64,000 nt of DNA. Origin: Ailanthus altissimus (taxonomy: Eukaryota > Streptophyta > Magnoliopsida > Sapindales > Simaroubaceae). Of the stretch, positions 1 through 12,781 are shown in pieces. The stretch is taken from assembly GCA_946807835.1 (NCBI GenBank), contig OX327700.1:27316001-27380000 (forward strand). The letters run 5' to 3'. The translations under genes were made by a program, and so were the position numbers. How positions within the stretch are numbered: the first letter of the stretch is position 1; every line of letters starts with the position of its first letter. Under the pieces are notes generated by a model. It was given only the letters and a program-made list of their open reading frames with translations. It made no database searches and was not told where the DNA came from.

Positions 1-1118
1 AATTATTAATTTGACAGGAACTCTTATAGATTTCCCAACTGAATTAATTTATGTGGACATTCATGGGGTTGTTGGTGATACAATTTATGGAAAATTAATG
101 CCACAACTCATCATAAGCTTCCATTCACGTTTTTCTTTTTTCGACGGTATCCACATTGTTTAGGCGTAACACTATTTGCTTATTAGTTACTGCTAGCTAC
201 TAAGACCTTCTATAATTCTGTTGTTATATTTAATTCATAATAACACTTTTGTATAAATTTTACTTTTATTATAATTACAGTAATATTATATTTTTTTAAT
301 AATATTTTAAATTAATATGTTAAATAATTATTAGGTGGTGAAATAATTATTACTTGATATCATTTTACTATCAAATAATTATTTGATATATTATTTAAAA
401 TAAAAAAAAATTAAAATATCATCTCAAAAAGTTTAATATTATTCTTATGTTTGGATCTTTCGCTTTTAATTGGCGAAGGGGAATAAATGGGTTGATGACT
501 TTAATTTGCAGTGGCATGTATCTTCTTAAGTCATGTTATATGCCACCCCATGGCAAGCTGAACCGAATTAAAGTTATAAAATAACATATATAATGACTAA
601 TGAGCTTGTGGTTCTTAGGGCGTTAATATGTAGTCAAAATTGCGAATGAGAGAGGAAGACAATGGCTAATTCACTTGAGGGTTTATTTTGGCACAAAGTT
701 TTATGGACCTCTTTAAGGAAGGTAAGGAATTTGAGTTATGATGATATTAGAGTAGTTAATTTATTCTTTTCATTTTATGAGAGTTTATAATTTGAATAGA
801 ATATATTTAAAATTATATATGTTATTTTTAATAATTTTAATAATATAATTCAGATGAAATGTACTTAAAAAATAAACGTGTTGTTTTAAAAAAATTATAA
901 TTTTTTAATTTAATTATAATATTAATAATATAATTTAATATAATAAGAGATAAAAAGATAAGAAGACAATAATATCATTCAAGTTTTTATGTTGTAGTAA
1001 ACTTGACAACAATTGATAGAATGATTAATAATTAATTGCGAGATTATCTCTTAACGTCTAATTACAAATAATAATAAGGTTGGAACATAAGATGATATAT
1101 AAATATATAAGGTGGGAT
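1..1118. other. AT-rich intergenic DNA with a degraded MITE
   Basis: No open frame or recognisable gene is visible. About 290-440 contains the hallmark phrases of a MITE family that recurs through the window (a CAAATAATTATT-type block next to its inverted partner, and a terminal block resembling TTTAAAATTATATCTCAA). The rest is AT-rich DNA that I cannot assign. Confidence 0.5.
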
Positions 1119-2272
1119 TTATGATACCTCTTTTTTTTATATAATTTTTTATACAAAATTTTAATTATTAAACAACTTTTTATTCAACTATTAAAATTAA
1201 AGATGAAGTATAACTGTTTCATTTTTAAAAGTTAATATACTCCATTATAATAATAATAATAATAATATTATCTTTTTTATCCTCTTTTATTCTTATTTTT
1301 TTATTTCATCTAATTGGTTTTTTTCTTTCATATTAATGCCTTCCTCTTTTATTGTGTACAAATATCATACTTAATTCATTATAACAACTTTATTTTTTAA
1401 ATTAATTTTAGAAATTACATATGATCATTTTTTGAAATTATTTTACCTTTTAAAATTATTTAACTATTAATAAATTAACTTATCACCATGACTTAAATTA
1501 AACTTAAGGCCTATTTAATTTATAATTTAATCACGGATATGAATTTTTATTTCACAAAGAAAAAAATATAACAAAATCAGCACTAATCATATGCTACATA
1601 AATTAAACTTGCCTCTTTTAACCCCCCCAAAAAAAAAAACAAATTAAAAAGGGAGACACGAAAGTTGAATTAGATATGAAGACTATGTAATTTGATCTTA
1701 GCCAATACCAAATATTGCATTCGCACTCTCTATTTATGTAATAGATGTAATATAATATGCTATAGAATGAATATTAGCTTCAAACGAGTATAAATAGTTT
1801 CCAACACACATGTAAGTAGTAATCAAATAGTACTCTATGTGTATTCCTATCGTACGCACCTATACTATGATCATTCTGAATAAAAATTTTAATTGATTAA
1901 GGATTTAATAGAGTTATAATAATAGGATTATTTAAGATGATTTCACAAATTTTGGAAGAGTTGGGCAAATATAGGAATAATTGCAAAAAGGATCATATAT
2001 AATTTATAAAATCTATAAATTTAATTTATTTTTAAAAAATGAAGTTATTATAATTAGTTAAGTATGATATTTGTACACAATAAAAAAAGAAAATATTAAT
2101 ATGAGAGATAAAAATAAATTAAATAAGATAAGAAAGAAAAGATAATATTATTATTATTGTAGTTGAGTTTACTAACTTTTAAAAATAAAATAACTATATT
2201 TTAATTTTAACCATTAAATAACTAAAAATTTGTGCAAAAAGGTATATAAATATATTTTTAAAAAAATGTCAT
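1119..2272. mobile_element. foldback element with long inverted arms
   Basis: The left arm (about 1119-1440) and right arm (about 1986-2272) are reverse complements of each other over roughly 300 bases, with mismatches. A clear anchor is TGTGTACAAATATCATACTT at about 1353 against its complement AAGTATGATATTTGTACACA at about 2061. The loop of about 550 bases has no coding potential. This is the form of a non-autonomous foldback or Mutator-like DNA transposon. I could not fix the exact ends or the target duplication, so the superfamily is open. Confidence 0.6.
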
Positions 2273-2695
2273 AAGTATTATCTCCATATAAATTAACATT
2301 AATATTAGAGATTAATAGAATTGATTCTGGTTCGGTTCTAATCCAAACCAAACCAAACGAAACCAGAACCATTTAATTTAATTTAATTTTAATTTTTAAT
2401 TTTATTTTTAGTGTGGTTTGAATAGAATTAAAATCGAATTGACTAAATTCAAAAAAATAAAATCAAACTTTAAACTAAATTATAAACCACCTAAATCAAA
2501 TTAAAATTTTTAATTCATTCCAATTCAATTTACCAATTAATCGAACCAAAAATCTCCCTTACCTCATATTATATAATATCTATATACGTTACTTACACAT
2601 TTACGCGGACTTGTACTTTCGCAAATAGACAACACACCCGACATACGTATATAAATCAAGAGATAAATGTCATTTTATTAATTTTTTTATTTAAA

Positions 2696-3590
2696 TGTTG
2701 TGAGAGGAAATGCCATTCTCTCTCTCGAAGTTATGTTGAAGCGAAGAACTCAAGATTTAATCTAGAACCTTAACCTCCTTGCGCAGCGGAATAACCTGTT
2801 AATCAAGCAAAGGATAACAAGAATCTAAAGCAGAAAATAAAAGAGCACAACATAATCTTACATGGTTCGGCCAATTACCTACGTCTACGATGGATCTAAG
2901 AATCCTAACCTCTCTTATTAACTCCCTAGAGATTTTATAAGGAAAACTCAATCTGAAGAACCATCAAAAGGACCTAATGTTTGGTGAACCCTTACTCTAC
3001 CATGAACAATGATTACCCAAACAATAGTTCTACCATAGCGCATACAAGCACTTAGTGTCTACCCCAATTCTTCCTATCTTCTAGAGTCTCTCTTAATGCT
3101 TGATTTGAAATAAAGAGTTTACAAGTATTTATATAGGGTGTATTTTGTGCCTACTAATCTTATTCTTTGTTGGAGTAAGAGTCCACTTGTTTTGGAAGTC
3201 CAGAACTTTCCAAAACTTAAAATTCGGAACCAAAATGGACTTCTGACGTGTCTGGCACCGTGGCGCTCATCTCTAGGAGCCGCAATATTGGACATTATCG
3301 CGTCCATCGTTGCGGCGCTGGGAACCCAATGTTGTGGCGCTAGGTTGCTGTCCTGAGCGCCGTAGTGCTAGGTCATGGGCGCCTTGGTGCTCAGCCCTGA
3401 CAACACCTATCCCTCGTTTTCTTACTTCCTTTGTGTTTTTGAGTTACTTTTCACTTCCTTCTTCGTGTTTCACACGTCATAGATTTTTTTATACGTATCT
3501 CATATATTTTAAATTTTTTATAACTTTTTATTTTGATATTTATTTTAATTTTTAATTATTTAAAATTATTAAATTACTAATTTCTTAACA
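2696..3590 (-). mobile_element. solo LTR, family L1 (copia-like)
   Basis: On the plus strand it begins TGTTGTGAGAGG and ends TTTCTTAACA. It matches, in reverse complement, the solo LTRs at 43858-44738 and 62926-63773. A TATA motif (TATATAAA on the minus strand, about 3128-3135) gives the transcriptional orientation. It carries a GC-rich block at about 3240-3400 made of near-palindromes such as GAGCGCCGTAGTGCT, and the tRNA-proximal phrase GGTTCGGCC followed by TACGTCTACG at about 2865. No internal region, primer site or coding remnant flanks it. No clean 5-bp target duplication is visible, so flanking mutation or rearrangement is likely. Confidence 0.8.
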
Positions 3591-5193
3591 TTTACTTAAA
3601 TATGTGGTCAAATAAGATATGCTGTGCGTTAACGTAGTAAAAATTGCATGATCAGGACCGTCCACCGGAAATGGGACCAATGGTCGATGAAGTTCCTTCG
3701 ACAGTTTGTGTGCCTTGGCTAATTTATGGTATTTAATGGTAAAAGGTAATCATTCACGAACTGCTTGCTGTGGTCTCTGCAATTAATTGGATAGAGGCCT
3801 TTGAGTTATTGCTGTCATAAAGATTTATCAAGTCGGTGGTGGCACACGCTGTCCCTGTTGGATTTTTTTGTTGTGATCCCCCTAAGCAGTAAACAAAATT
3901 ATAGTCGTCTTAAAATTTACTTTTTTATTTTAAATTAATCTGTCAAATAATTATTAAATAAAATAAAATATAAAATTATTTATTATATTATTTTATCACT
4001 CAATAATTATTTTATACATAATTTAATATAAAAAAATTAAAATATTATTTAAAAATAAATAACTCGACACATCTCAAATTTATATTTTAATTAATAATGT
4101 GTTAATAATGATTAAATATAATAAGTAATTTTAAAATTTATATAAATTCATTATTTAATAGTTATTTAAAATATCATTATTTGAGATATAATTTAAAATG
4201 TATAGCATTACTCTAAAAAAATAAATGTATAGCATTACTCTTAAAAAAATATAACATTATTGAGTATTGATCTAAAAATTTTGTAGAAAAAATAACATAT
4301 AGATGCATTTTATGAGACTGGTGAGATCATAATATTCCTAAATATGTCTAGGAATTAAAGCCTTTTGTTCCAAATAAAGGCAAAAAAAAAACCCTAATAT
4401 ATGTTCATACCCAAACTCAACCAGATCTGATAAATTAAGGAACATATTTTACTTTTCTGTTCATTGGAAAGCAATTTATTAGACAATTACGAGGTTATTT
4501 TCTTTGTTTTTTGTTTTTTTGGTTTTTATGTGTGAGTGTGCGTTTGTGTTATACTGTTATTTATGACGATTCAGAGAATTTCTTGCATACAGAAAGAAAA
4601 AAAAAATTAGGTCAGGCTACACAATAACCCAGTAGCAACGTAGGAGCTGGCCAGTTGTTTTTGTATATTAACGGCGACGGGAAGGTAATTTAATCAGAAT
4701 TCGGGGTCCCCATTGGCTCTGTAATTAGTGTCTTCTTTATAGCTGGGTTGGGTTTAAAAAAAAACAGCATGGTACAATTAGCATGTGTTGGTGCCAGGTT
4801 GCAGTAGCGGAGTCTTTTTCTCGTTAAAATTGAAAAGCACGCGGAATAGAAAGCATAGTAAAAGAAGAAGAGATTACACTGTATGAACAGAAAGGACTTC
4901 TATTTCTTTTAATTTTCAGCTTAAATCAAACAAAGCGGGAACATTGTCAACCTGTAAGAAGAAAAAGGGAAAGAGAAAGGGGGAAGACCGGGAGAACAGC
5001 CCTCCAATAGGATGGCGAACTTCTCATCACACTGGAAGCAGCACATCTTATTGGGTTAAGAAATCCACAAAGGGGATTAAACAATAATAAGAAACCCTTA
5101 ATTACTTTACTAGTATACAAGAAAAGTAATCAAATATTAATTGCAGCAAGTAAATATATATGACCCATGAAACTTGGTCTATGTCCTTTAAAC
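3591..5193. other. intergenic DNA downstream of the KCS gene
   Basis: Between about 3895 and 4255 lie two degraded copies of the recurrent MITE family, the second ending in TGTATAGCATTACTCT, which is itself duplicated just beyond (about 4200-4240). The remainder to 5193 holds the 3' flank of the KCS gene; no other gene is seen. Confidence 0.5.
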
Positions 5194-6585
5194 CTATAGA
5201 TGTTTGAAGGTGCTTGGATCTTCATTTTGAATCCAACCATATTTCTCCATATAAGGATTAACTAATGATTCTGGTGGGTAGCTATCAATGCTGCCTTTCC
5301 AAACATTACCAGTATTAGCTTCCAAATCTCTCCCTACCTCCCACATACAGCTGTTGCATTTAAAACCAGCACCAAAACTTATCATCAAAACCCTATCTCC
5401 CTTCTTTAGCCTCTTTTTGGCCTCCATGTAAGCCAAAACATACCAAAGACTGCCAGCAGATGTGTTCCCAAAACGGTGTAGTGTCATTCTAGCTGGCTCT
5501 AGATCATACTCAGTCAGATCAAGACTGAAACCAATGCCATCAATCACTGCTTTACCACCAGTGTGGATGCAAAAATGATCAACACCGGTTCGAAAATTAA
5601 TTGCAGCTTTTTTCATCTCTCCTCCCTTTGGAGAGCTTTTGTTACTCATTTGTCGAACAAATGACACCACAGAAAATCGAAGCAATTCCCTTATGGGCAA
5701 GATCTTGGGGGATATTACCCTAAGATTGTCGACGAAAGCCCGAGTTGCGGCCTTCGGAAGGTTCTTGCCGAGGTAAAACCCTAGCCTGCCTTGTTCATCT
5801 TCCGTTTGTATGCAACATCCATAGGACTCATCTCTTGCCCCATGGTGTGTTCTCACTAGACATTTCAATTTGAACATGGCACGGTGTCTTGAGGCTCTTT
5901 TGTTAGACAAAAGAATCACACCACCACCAGAACGGAACAAACAGTTTGCAAGAATCATCGATCTGTCGTTGCCCGAGTACCAATTTGGACTCAAGGACTC
6001 TGAGGTCACAACTAGGGCATACATGTTTTTGTAGGTCTTGAAAATGTTACGCACAATATCAACAGAGATTAAGCTTGCACTACACCCCATTCCAGCTAAA
6101 TTAAAAACCTTAATATCCTCCCTCATCTTGTAATGATTTATTATTATAGTAGCCAAAGAAGGAACGGCTGCTAACATTGACACATTAACAACAAGAACAT
6201 CGATTTCTTTAGGGGAAATGCCTGACCTGGAAAAAAGTTTTTCAATGCTATCATTGAAAAACTCCTCCATCTCCAAGATCCCATCTTGCAATGTAGGGCT
6301 TTCTTCTCGGCCAGAAAATATGATTCTCGGAGCATAAGTTTGTTCACCAATGCCAGAGCTAACGATGGCTTTCAAGAGAAACTTGTACTCGTTGAGGCCA
6401 AGATTCTTGTTCCTCTTTATCAATTCCCCACCGAACTCAGTGCCAACCATTCTATCATCGGTTGGCTTATAGCATTGATAGTCTAAAATGTAACATTCTT
6501 GGTCTCTTTTCTCATCAAACGACTTCCAAATCATGAACAAGAGATACAAAAAAGGGAGAAGGTAGAGATAAAAGAGAAGCTCCAT
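5194..6585 (-). CDS. 3-ketoacyl-CoA synthase, KCS12-like
   Basis: Single-exon 463-residue condensing enzyme of the FAE1/CUT1 family. These ER-membrane enzymes condense malonyl-CoA with a long acyl-CoA, the first and chain-length-setting step of very-long-chain fatty acid elongation for wax, cutin-associated and suberin lipids. Residues 1-20 form one hydrophobic membrane segment; the shorter N-terminus than in FAE1-type enzymes, and near-identical stretches such as YQCxKPTDDRMV and VSSGIGEQTYAPR, resemble the KCS12 subgroup. Catalytic residues are all visible: Cys168 in NLAGMGCSAS, His247 in RTHHGA, His337 and His341 in HFCIHTGGK, His370 and Asn374 in HRFGNTS. I chose the ATG at 6585 because the longer frame (to 6630) opens only with TTG. 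Length and intactness suggest a working gene. The exact orthologue is inferred. Confidence 0.95.
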   Translation of the reverse strand: MELLFYLYLLPFLYLLFMIWKSFDEKRDQECYILDYQCYKPTDDRMVGTEFGGELIKRNKNLGLNEYKFLLKAIVSSGIGEQTYAPRIIFSGREESPTLQDGILEMEEFFNDSIEKLFSRSGISPKEIDVLVVNVSMLAAVPSLATIIINHYKMREDIKVFNLAGMGCSASLISVDIVRNIFKTYKNMYALVVTSESLSPNWYSGNDRSMILANCLFRSGGGVILLSNKRASRHRAMFKLKCLVRTHHGARDESYGCCIQTEDEQGRLGFYLGKNLPKAATRAFVDNLRVISPKILPIRELLRFSVVSFVRQMSNKSSPKGGEMKKAAINFRTGVDHFCIHTGGKAVIDGIGFSLDLTEYDLEPARMTLHRFGNTSAGSLWYVLAYMEAKKRLKKGDRVLMISFGAGFKCNSCMWEVGRDLEANTGNVWKGSIDSYPPESLVNPYMEKYGWIQNEDPSTFKHL

Positions 6586-6698
6586 GAGAGAAAAAAAAGG
6601 GGGGAGAGGTGAGATGAGAAGTGAAAGCAAGCGAAGGGATTAGTTCTGTTTGTGTATTGTGCTAGTACTGATAGATGAGAACGTTCATCAATTGAGCC

Positions 6699-6707
6699 CT
6701 TTATAAG
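6699..6707 (-). promoter_or_regulatory. TATA box of the KCS gene
   Basis: CTTATAAAG on the minus strand lies about 115 bases upstream of the KCS ATG, a usual spacing for a plant TATA box followed by a 5' UTR of some 85 bases. The intervening leader contains a pyrimidine-rich CTTTTTTTTCTCTC run next to the ATG. Predicted by eye only. Confidence 0.5.
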
Positions 6708-6719
6708 AAGAGGGGTAGT

Positions 6720-9700
6720 ATGAGTTGGTCATGTGAATATGCTTTAGACCATTTCCATCGCTCAACTTCCACCAACTGATTTGTATACTTGCGAATCAGT
6801 CTTTATTGCAAATTCAACTCTATTCACAAAGCTTAGACATACGTGAGATAGAGCAAAAGAAACACACATAATGCCCCCTGCGGGTCAATGTATAGACTAA
6901 ACATTTCTTCTTCAGGTAAATTTTTAATACCTGAACTATTTGTTATTTTTTATATTTTGGTCAGCAAGTCTTAGTCTTCTCTTAGAATTAACAATTTCCA
7001 ATTGAACTTATACTGAACGCCATTAAAGTTCACAGTTAGTAGCTTACCCAATATGGTTATCACATTTAAGAACAAGGGGGAGGTAGATAGATTATGACTC
7101 ACCATGTACAATTTTTTTTAAAGTATAAACTGTAATCATATTATATTGTGGTGTGATTAGATGACCTAAGTGCATCCTGGAACTTGATGAATTTGCTTAC
7201 AGGAAAGAAGTAATTGAGAAGCAGAGGTTGCAAATTCACTAAAACTAGTTTATGGTGTAATAAACAGCTTGTTGTGAGAAAAATTTCTGAGAATCCAAGC
7301 CAAAATATTGATTTATGCATACCCATATATCGAGTAAAAGATTCCAAATGTGTGTTGCATTGCAGTTGGGTTTATGATATTGCCAATTGTGACTGTTACC
7401 ATCATGACTTTTTTCCCCTCTTTATCTGCATAGTCATATGAAGTCCAGAGTACAATAATTTCATCAGCCAATGGTCATATAAAGTCAAGAGTACAATAAT
7501 TTCATCAGCCACTTTCAGAGCCTTTTTGGATTGCTCTTTGGAGCTTACTTTCATGGTTGGCAACTTGGCATTTGTGGCTTACAATTTGTTTTGTTCAATC
7601 AATACCACGATAATTATTAAGAAATTAAGAACGCGCTTCTCTATTCATGAATTAGGATTTGCTATTCGTAAGTCAACCTTGGGCCCCAAATCAGGATAAG
7701 TTCGCTCTCTTCTTAAATCCCCTTGGCAAATTTGGCGAGGTCTCATTCCTATGAACTCAGATTGAGTAAAAACTGTACAAGTCAAAATATAGTAACAAAA
7801 CAGCGGTTTGATGGAAAATAAAAGAAAAACAAACAGAACGGCTTGTCATCATGTATTAAATTCAAAACTAATTGATCTGATCAAAAGAGTGATGGGTCAA
7901 CTCCATCTTTAGCTCTATTGTCTGTGGATGTTAGTACATGTATCATAAACATTTGGTTCGTAGGCTCTTCCAATAAAATACTAAGTGTTTTATCGAAAGC
8001 AGCTTTTCTCTTACGCGCAAGTTTCATCTTGCTCAATACATATCAAGAGTTATTCATCCAAAGATCACTTCAAACGAAAGAAACAGATGCTCATCCTTAA
8101 TTATTTCAGTCTATTTAACCCACAAGTCATTTTCACATCTACCGAACAATTGAGCGTGAAAAATTATTGAAGTGAAGCTAGCCTGATCTTTTGTAATTAG
8201 GTATTAAATGACGAGGAGACCAAATCACGTGCTTATTAGTCAGTTAAGAACAAGTGAATACGACGAAATAGCCATGATACGTATTTAAGAGTCAACTTCT
8301 CCCACTGTATTATATATTGAATGCCCCTTAGTTGACTTGAGAAATGATAGCTCACTAATTTTCTTGCCAGCGTACGACAATGCTTTAATATGTGAAGTCG
8401 AAGGCTGCTTATTTGTTTGATTTCATATTTACAAGTAATTAGTAATTACTTCAATAAAGAGAATATACTTATAGTTAATCTTATGTTAATTAATCTATCT
8501 ATATAAAGCATAAACTATTTAACACGCGAATGAATGATTGTGTCTAAAGCAAATAAATTTATTTTTTACAAAATTTAGATGGGAATTCTATGAAATACTA
8601 ATTTTTGTTTTCTATTTTTATCACGGACATCTTACACTTTCACAATCAGTTGACCCGAAGGTCAACGCTTTTGTCCTAATAAAGCAATCAATATAAAAGC
8701 GATAGCTTTCTCAGCTAATGATCGGCCAGTTGTATAAAGAGTGGACGAGCAATACACGCAAATGAAACTGAGACACTTGGTGGAAAATAAATGGTGGGGT
8801 GGCTAATGATCTGTTGACATAACGAGCAAGATTTGGAAAATATAACAAGTAAACATGTGCGACTTTTATGGGCTAATTAATACAGTAGATGGTGCACAAT
8901 GTAGCTTAAGCATGAGCCTTAGATCGATTTAGCAATAGAAATTAATGATCAAATTGTGTCTTTTGGTCCGGTCACAATCGCAATTCCCTTAGATATCAAT
9001 GAGCAAAGAAGCATCTAAGTCGATGGACAAATTTCTCACTGAATCTTCATGACTTTGTAGTACGACTTTAATTAATAGAAGTTGGAACATGATAATTATC
9101 TGAATAATTTCATCGTCTTATTACCCCTAAAATCTAGTTACGTTCTAGAAAAGTTCTCACTTTTTTTTAAATATGTATATATATATATTTTTCACTTACT
9201 AGCTGTTTGATGTATCAAGTCCATGGGTGGTTGAAGATCTTTGTATGCAGTAATGAACCTCTTTCGCAAGCTTAATTTGCAGGCGGTGCAGCTACCTAAT
9301 TATTTTAACTATTAATTACATCCATCTCGGCTATCTATTGGTTAACTTACTCGACTTCATTCTCATCATAGGTTACATTATAAAAACACACATAATCCTT
9401 CAACTCATAGAGTAATATGACCGAAGGATACAATTTGCAGTTTCCAAGTAATTGAAAGTCATATTGTCTATATATATAAAAATGTTGACAGAACTTAAAT
9501 AATTTTGATCAAGTTATATTATGATTTTTTTTATAAGTATGATTACACTTAAAAATATGTGAAAGTCCTCATTTGAATATATATATATATATAGAAAAAT
9601 TATTTATTGGGCTGCGTAGTGTACTGTAAAATTTTTTTTTAAACATATATCAAAATTTTATAACACATTATAAATTATATAAAAATTATGATTTAATTAT

Positions 9701-9742
9701 ACAACATCACATTATTTAATTATACAATGAATTACTAATTCC
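6720..9742. other. non-coding DNA upstream of KCS
   Basis: Less AT-rich and less repetitive than its surroundings, with no gene I recognise. Frames here are short and lack family resemblance. A tandem duplication of about 41 bases lies at 7435-7512 (two copies of GAGTACAATAATTTCATCAG). AT-dinucleotide runs occur at about 9173-9190 and 9575-9592. The KCS upstream regulatory region probably lies in the first 1-2 kb, but I cannot point to specific sites. Confidence 0.45.
7435..7512. repeat. two-copy tandem repeat, about 41 bp
   Basis: The phrase CATATGAAGTCCAGAGTACA with its continuation is followed directly by a second copy, CATATAAAGTCAAGAGTACA, then both share ATAATTTCATCAGCCA. Only two copies are present. 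Confidence 0.7.
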
Positions 9743-9751
9743 ATTAAATTA

Positions 9752-11079
9752 GGAAAATTACCCTAAATAGCCCTGTTTTTAGGGTTAAATTTTTTTTTAA
9801 CCTCTCATTTTCTGTTTAATCTTTTGTGGCCTAAAAATGACAAATGGACGAAAAAAAATTATTTTACTATTTTTATAGTTTTTACTACAGTATACAGTTC
9901 CTTTTACAATGTGCAATATCTAATATTAAGAAATGTTATTACTATAGTAACCAAACTTTTGTATTTTTTGTATTATTTATAATTAATATAATTTTAAATA
10001 ATATATAATTTTCAATAATAAAAATAAATACAAACTAAAATTTAGGTAAATATAAATATAATTTTTAATAATAGTATAACTTAATTATACTATACATAAT
10101 AAATAAATATTATAAATAATAAAATGAATTATTTAATTTATTATATAAAAATATTTATAATAAATAATTGTAAAATAAATATATTAATAATAAATATAAA
10201 TAAATATAAATATAAATGGGAGCATAACTTATCACCCCCATAATAGGGGCAATAAAACTAATCACCCTAGCGCGATTAAATATATCGTGCCGGGGCAATA
10301 AGTTTTATTCCCTGGCGCAATTAAATCTATCATTGGGGGATATGTTTTATCTTGCAACGCGATAAATTTTTTTTATTATTGTGTAATATTATAAAATTTT
10401 TATTATTATTGTGCAGGCGCGATATGGTTTATGATATTATCGCACGAACGTGATATTTTTATATTATTTATCGTGAAAGTATTATATATTTGTATTATTT
10501 ATTGCATGGCGTGATATTTTTTTATTTATTATGCTGACGCGATATTTTTATTTCTTGTTACTTATCACATCGGAATAATATTATTTATGTCAGCGTGTAA
10601 TTGTTTATTACCCTATTAATATGTACAATATTTTTTTTGCACCGCATCAACGTGAGCGTGATATATACATTTTTTTGTGTCACTAATTTAGGCGTAATAG
10701 TGTCATCACACCAAATAACTTAGTGTGATAGTATTTTAATAATATTACTTATAATATTTTAATTTATTTTAATTATCTATAGCATGATTAATTTTATTAT
10801 TTATTTAAAATTATATATATTTGTTTTATTTAATTATAAATAAAATAAATATGTAAATTAAATTAAATAATACAAAAGTAGTTACTGAAGTTATTACTTT
10901 TTATTATAATAAATGTTGCACAATGCATCAGATATTGTATATTTTAGTGAATACTGTAAAAATAATAAAAAATATTTTTATTCAATTGTTATTTATTTGA
11001 CTACAAAAAAAAATTAAAAATAAAATGAAAGGTTAAAAGAGTTTTGTAAAAAAAATATAATTATTTAGGTTCATTTCCC
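9752..11079. mobile_element. non-autonomous Mutator-like element with CGCGATA core
   Basis: Terminal inverted repeats: GGAAAATTACCCTAAATAG on the left against GGGAAATGAACCTAAATAA read inward from the right, extending further through a TTTTAACCTYTCATTTT block. Flanking 9-bp direct repeats ATTAAATTA (9743-9751) and ATTAAACTA (11080-11088) differ at one base, the length typical of Mutator-like insertions. There is no transposase frame. The middle (about 10260-10700) holds irregular repeats of a GCGCGATA/GCGTGATATT phrase set in AT-rich DNA. Confidence 0.75.
10260..10700. repeat. degenerate CGCGATA-phrase repeat
   Basis: At least eight variants of G(G/A)CG(C/T)GATATTT recur at uneven spacing of roughly 30-60 bases, separated by TTTTTATTATTTAT-like linkers. 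The phrase reads in both orientations in places. It occupies the core of the Mutator-like element and does not code. Confidence 0.65.
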
Positions 11080-11088
11080 ATTAAACTA

Positions 11089-12781
11089 TATACAAGAGAG
11101 AGACATGAAAGGACATCATGAATAGATGTGGTGAGATGTCGTATCGTTCTTTAAATGAAACTGGGAAGCAAGTCCATGGATATTTAATTAATATGGAAGC
11201 AGCTCATCACTTGTATTTATATATGGCCATGCATGCAAATAGTTATCATGCTTCGATAGATTGATAATAAAAAAAATTAACGAATCAAGTTAAGAAAATA
11301 ATGTAATATTTATCACGCCAATTATTGTCGGCAGCTAGGTAGGACAAGATTCTCTTTAGAAAGTTCCCTTTAACGAAAGTGTAAGCATTTCTTCTTTTAA
11401 GTATAGTTTTTCTAAGAAAATAACTACGATTTTATGAAATACTTCAAGCGACTTCAAACTCTAAAAATGATATTTATTAATAATTCACTTAAATAATACA
11501 AAATAAATTTTAACAAAACAAATATTTTTAATTATTTTTAAAATATTTATAACAAAATTCTATCTATTTGATAATTAATCACATTCTATATTAATATAAT
11601 TACCCTTTAATAATATCGTAAATATTCCAAACAACTATAAAATAATCAAGATGCAATCGATTAATTAATGAAGGGAATTTGCCATTTTTCCTTTTGTGTT
11701 TTTGCATACTTAATATTTATCTCTCTCTCTTTTTATTTTTATTTTTATTTTTTTAATATCAACCCATTACACCCAACTACTAAAAAGATTTTGTCAAGCA
11801 TTTTTTCTAATACTTTTATTATGTTACCTTTAGTGTGACAATTGAGATGTAAATATATATAATTATATTTCTACCCCTATTTGTGGTATGTACATAAAAA
11901 GGTACTCTTATTACAAATAAATATATAAACATTATAAAATAAGTATGATTAAGAATTTTTTAATATATTATTGACTTAAATAGTTATGTATTAGTTACTT
12001 AATAATATAATTTTGGTAAATGCTTTTTTTAGTACTTGTTTTTTTTTTAAAATACAAGCTTTATTTTGTAGGAAAAAGTAACTAAATTATAAGAAACCAA
12101 AAGTAAAAAATAATAAAAATTAAAATGCACATCTTTAAAATATTAAATAATTATGTGAAAAATAAATATATTATTTGTAAACATATTTTTTATTAATATT
12201 ACACGTATAAAAAAATAATAAAGTGATACAAAAAAAAATTGAAAGAGTAAAACCATTAACGAAATTTGATTAGATGTGCTACTACTATACATCAACACAA
12301 TAAGGTCATTTTCTTATACTAAAGTTATAATTATAATATAATATTAAAATTAATGTAAATTATTAGAATAAATTAAAATAATAAATTTAATAAATATAAA
12401 TGATCTTACTATTATTATAAAATAATCCCAACACAACGGAACGTAAGCATAATTTTGAAGGGATATTGGTGGCAGCGCCAACTGCCAATCTGCCATGCAT
12501 CGAACAAAGAGAAGAAAGCCACATAAAAATATAAATTCAATCAAATTCAACCAGTTGCTTTTTTTTGCATCTTGTCGTTGGCATTAAAACCCAACAAAAT
12601 AAATAAAAAGAAACCCTAGCATTTTAGTTCATGTTTCAAAAGTAGACACATGCATGTGATCTTTCATCTTCAAAAAGCAAAACCAAGCCGTGATATAAAT
12701 AGAAGAAGATACCAGCTGTCTGTACCATATTTTCAGATGCTGCCGCTTTCCATTCCACCACATTTTAAAGTTTCTTCTAGT
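11089..12781. other. AT-rich intergenic DNA
   Basis: Extremely AT-rich, with homopolymer tracts and no reading frame of note. Nothing specific is recognised. Confidence 0.4.

Noticed and set aside
4383..4400. Interstitial telomere repeat (AAACCCTAAT)
   Set aside because: A single partial unit only.
7985..8170. Short overlapping frames at 7918-8170
   Set aside because: No domain, no conservation evidence, two competing frames of similar length.
10260..10700. CRISPR-like or satellite array
   Set aside because: Repeats are degenerate and irregularly spaced, inside a eukaryotic DNA transposon; no unique spacers of fixed length.
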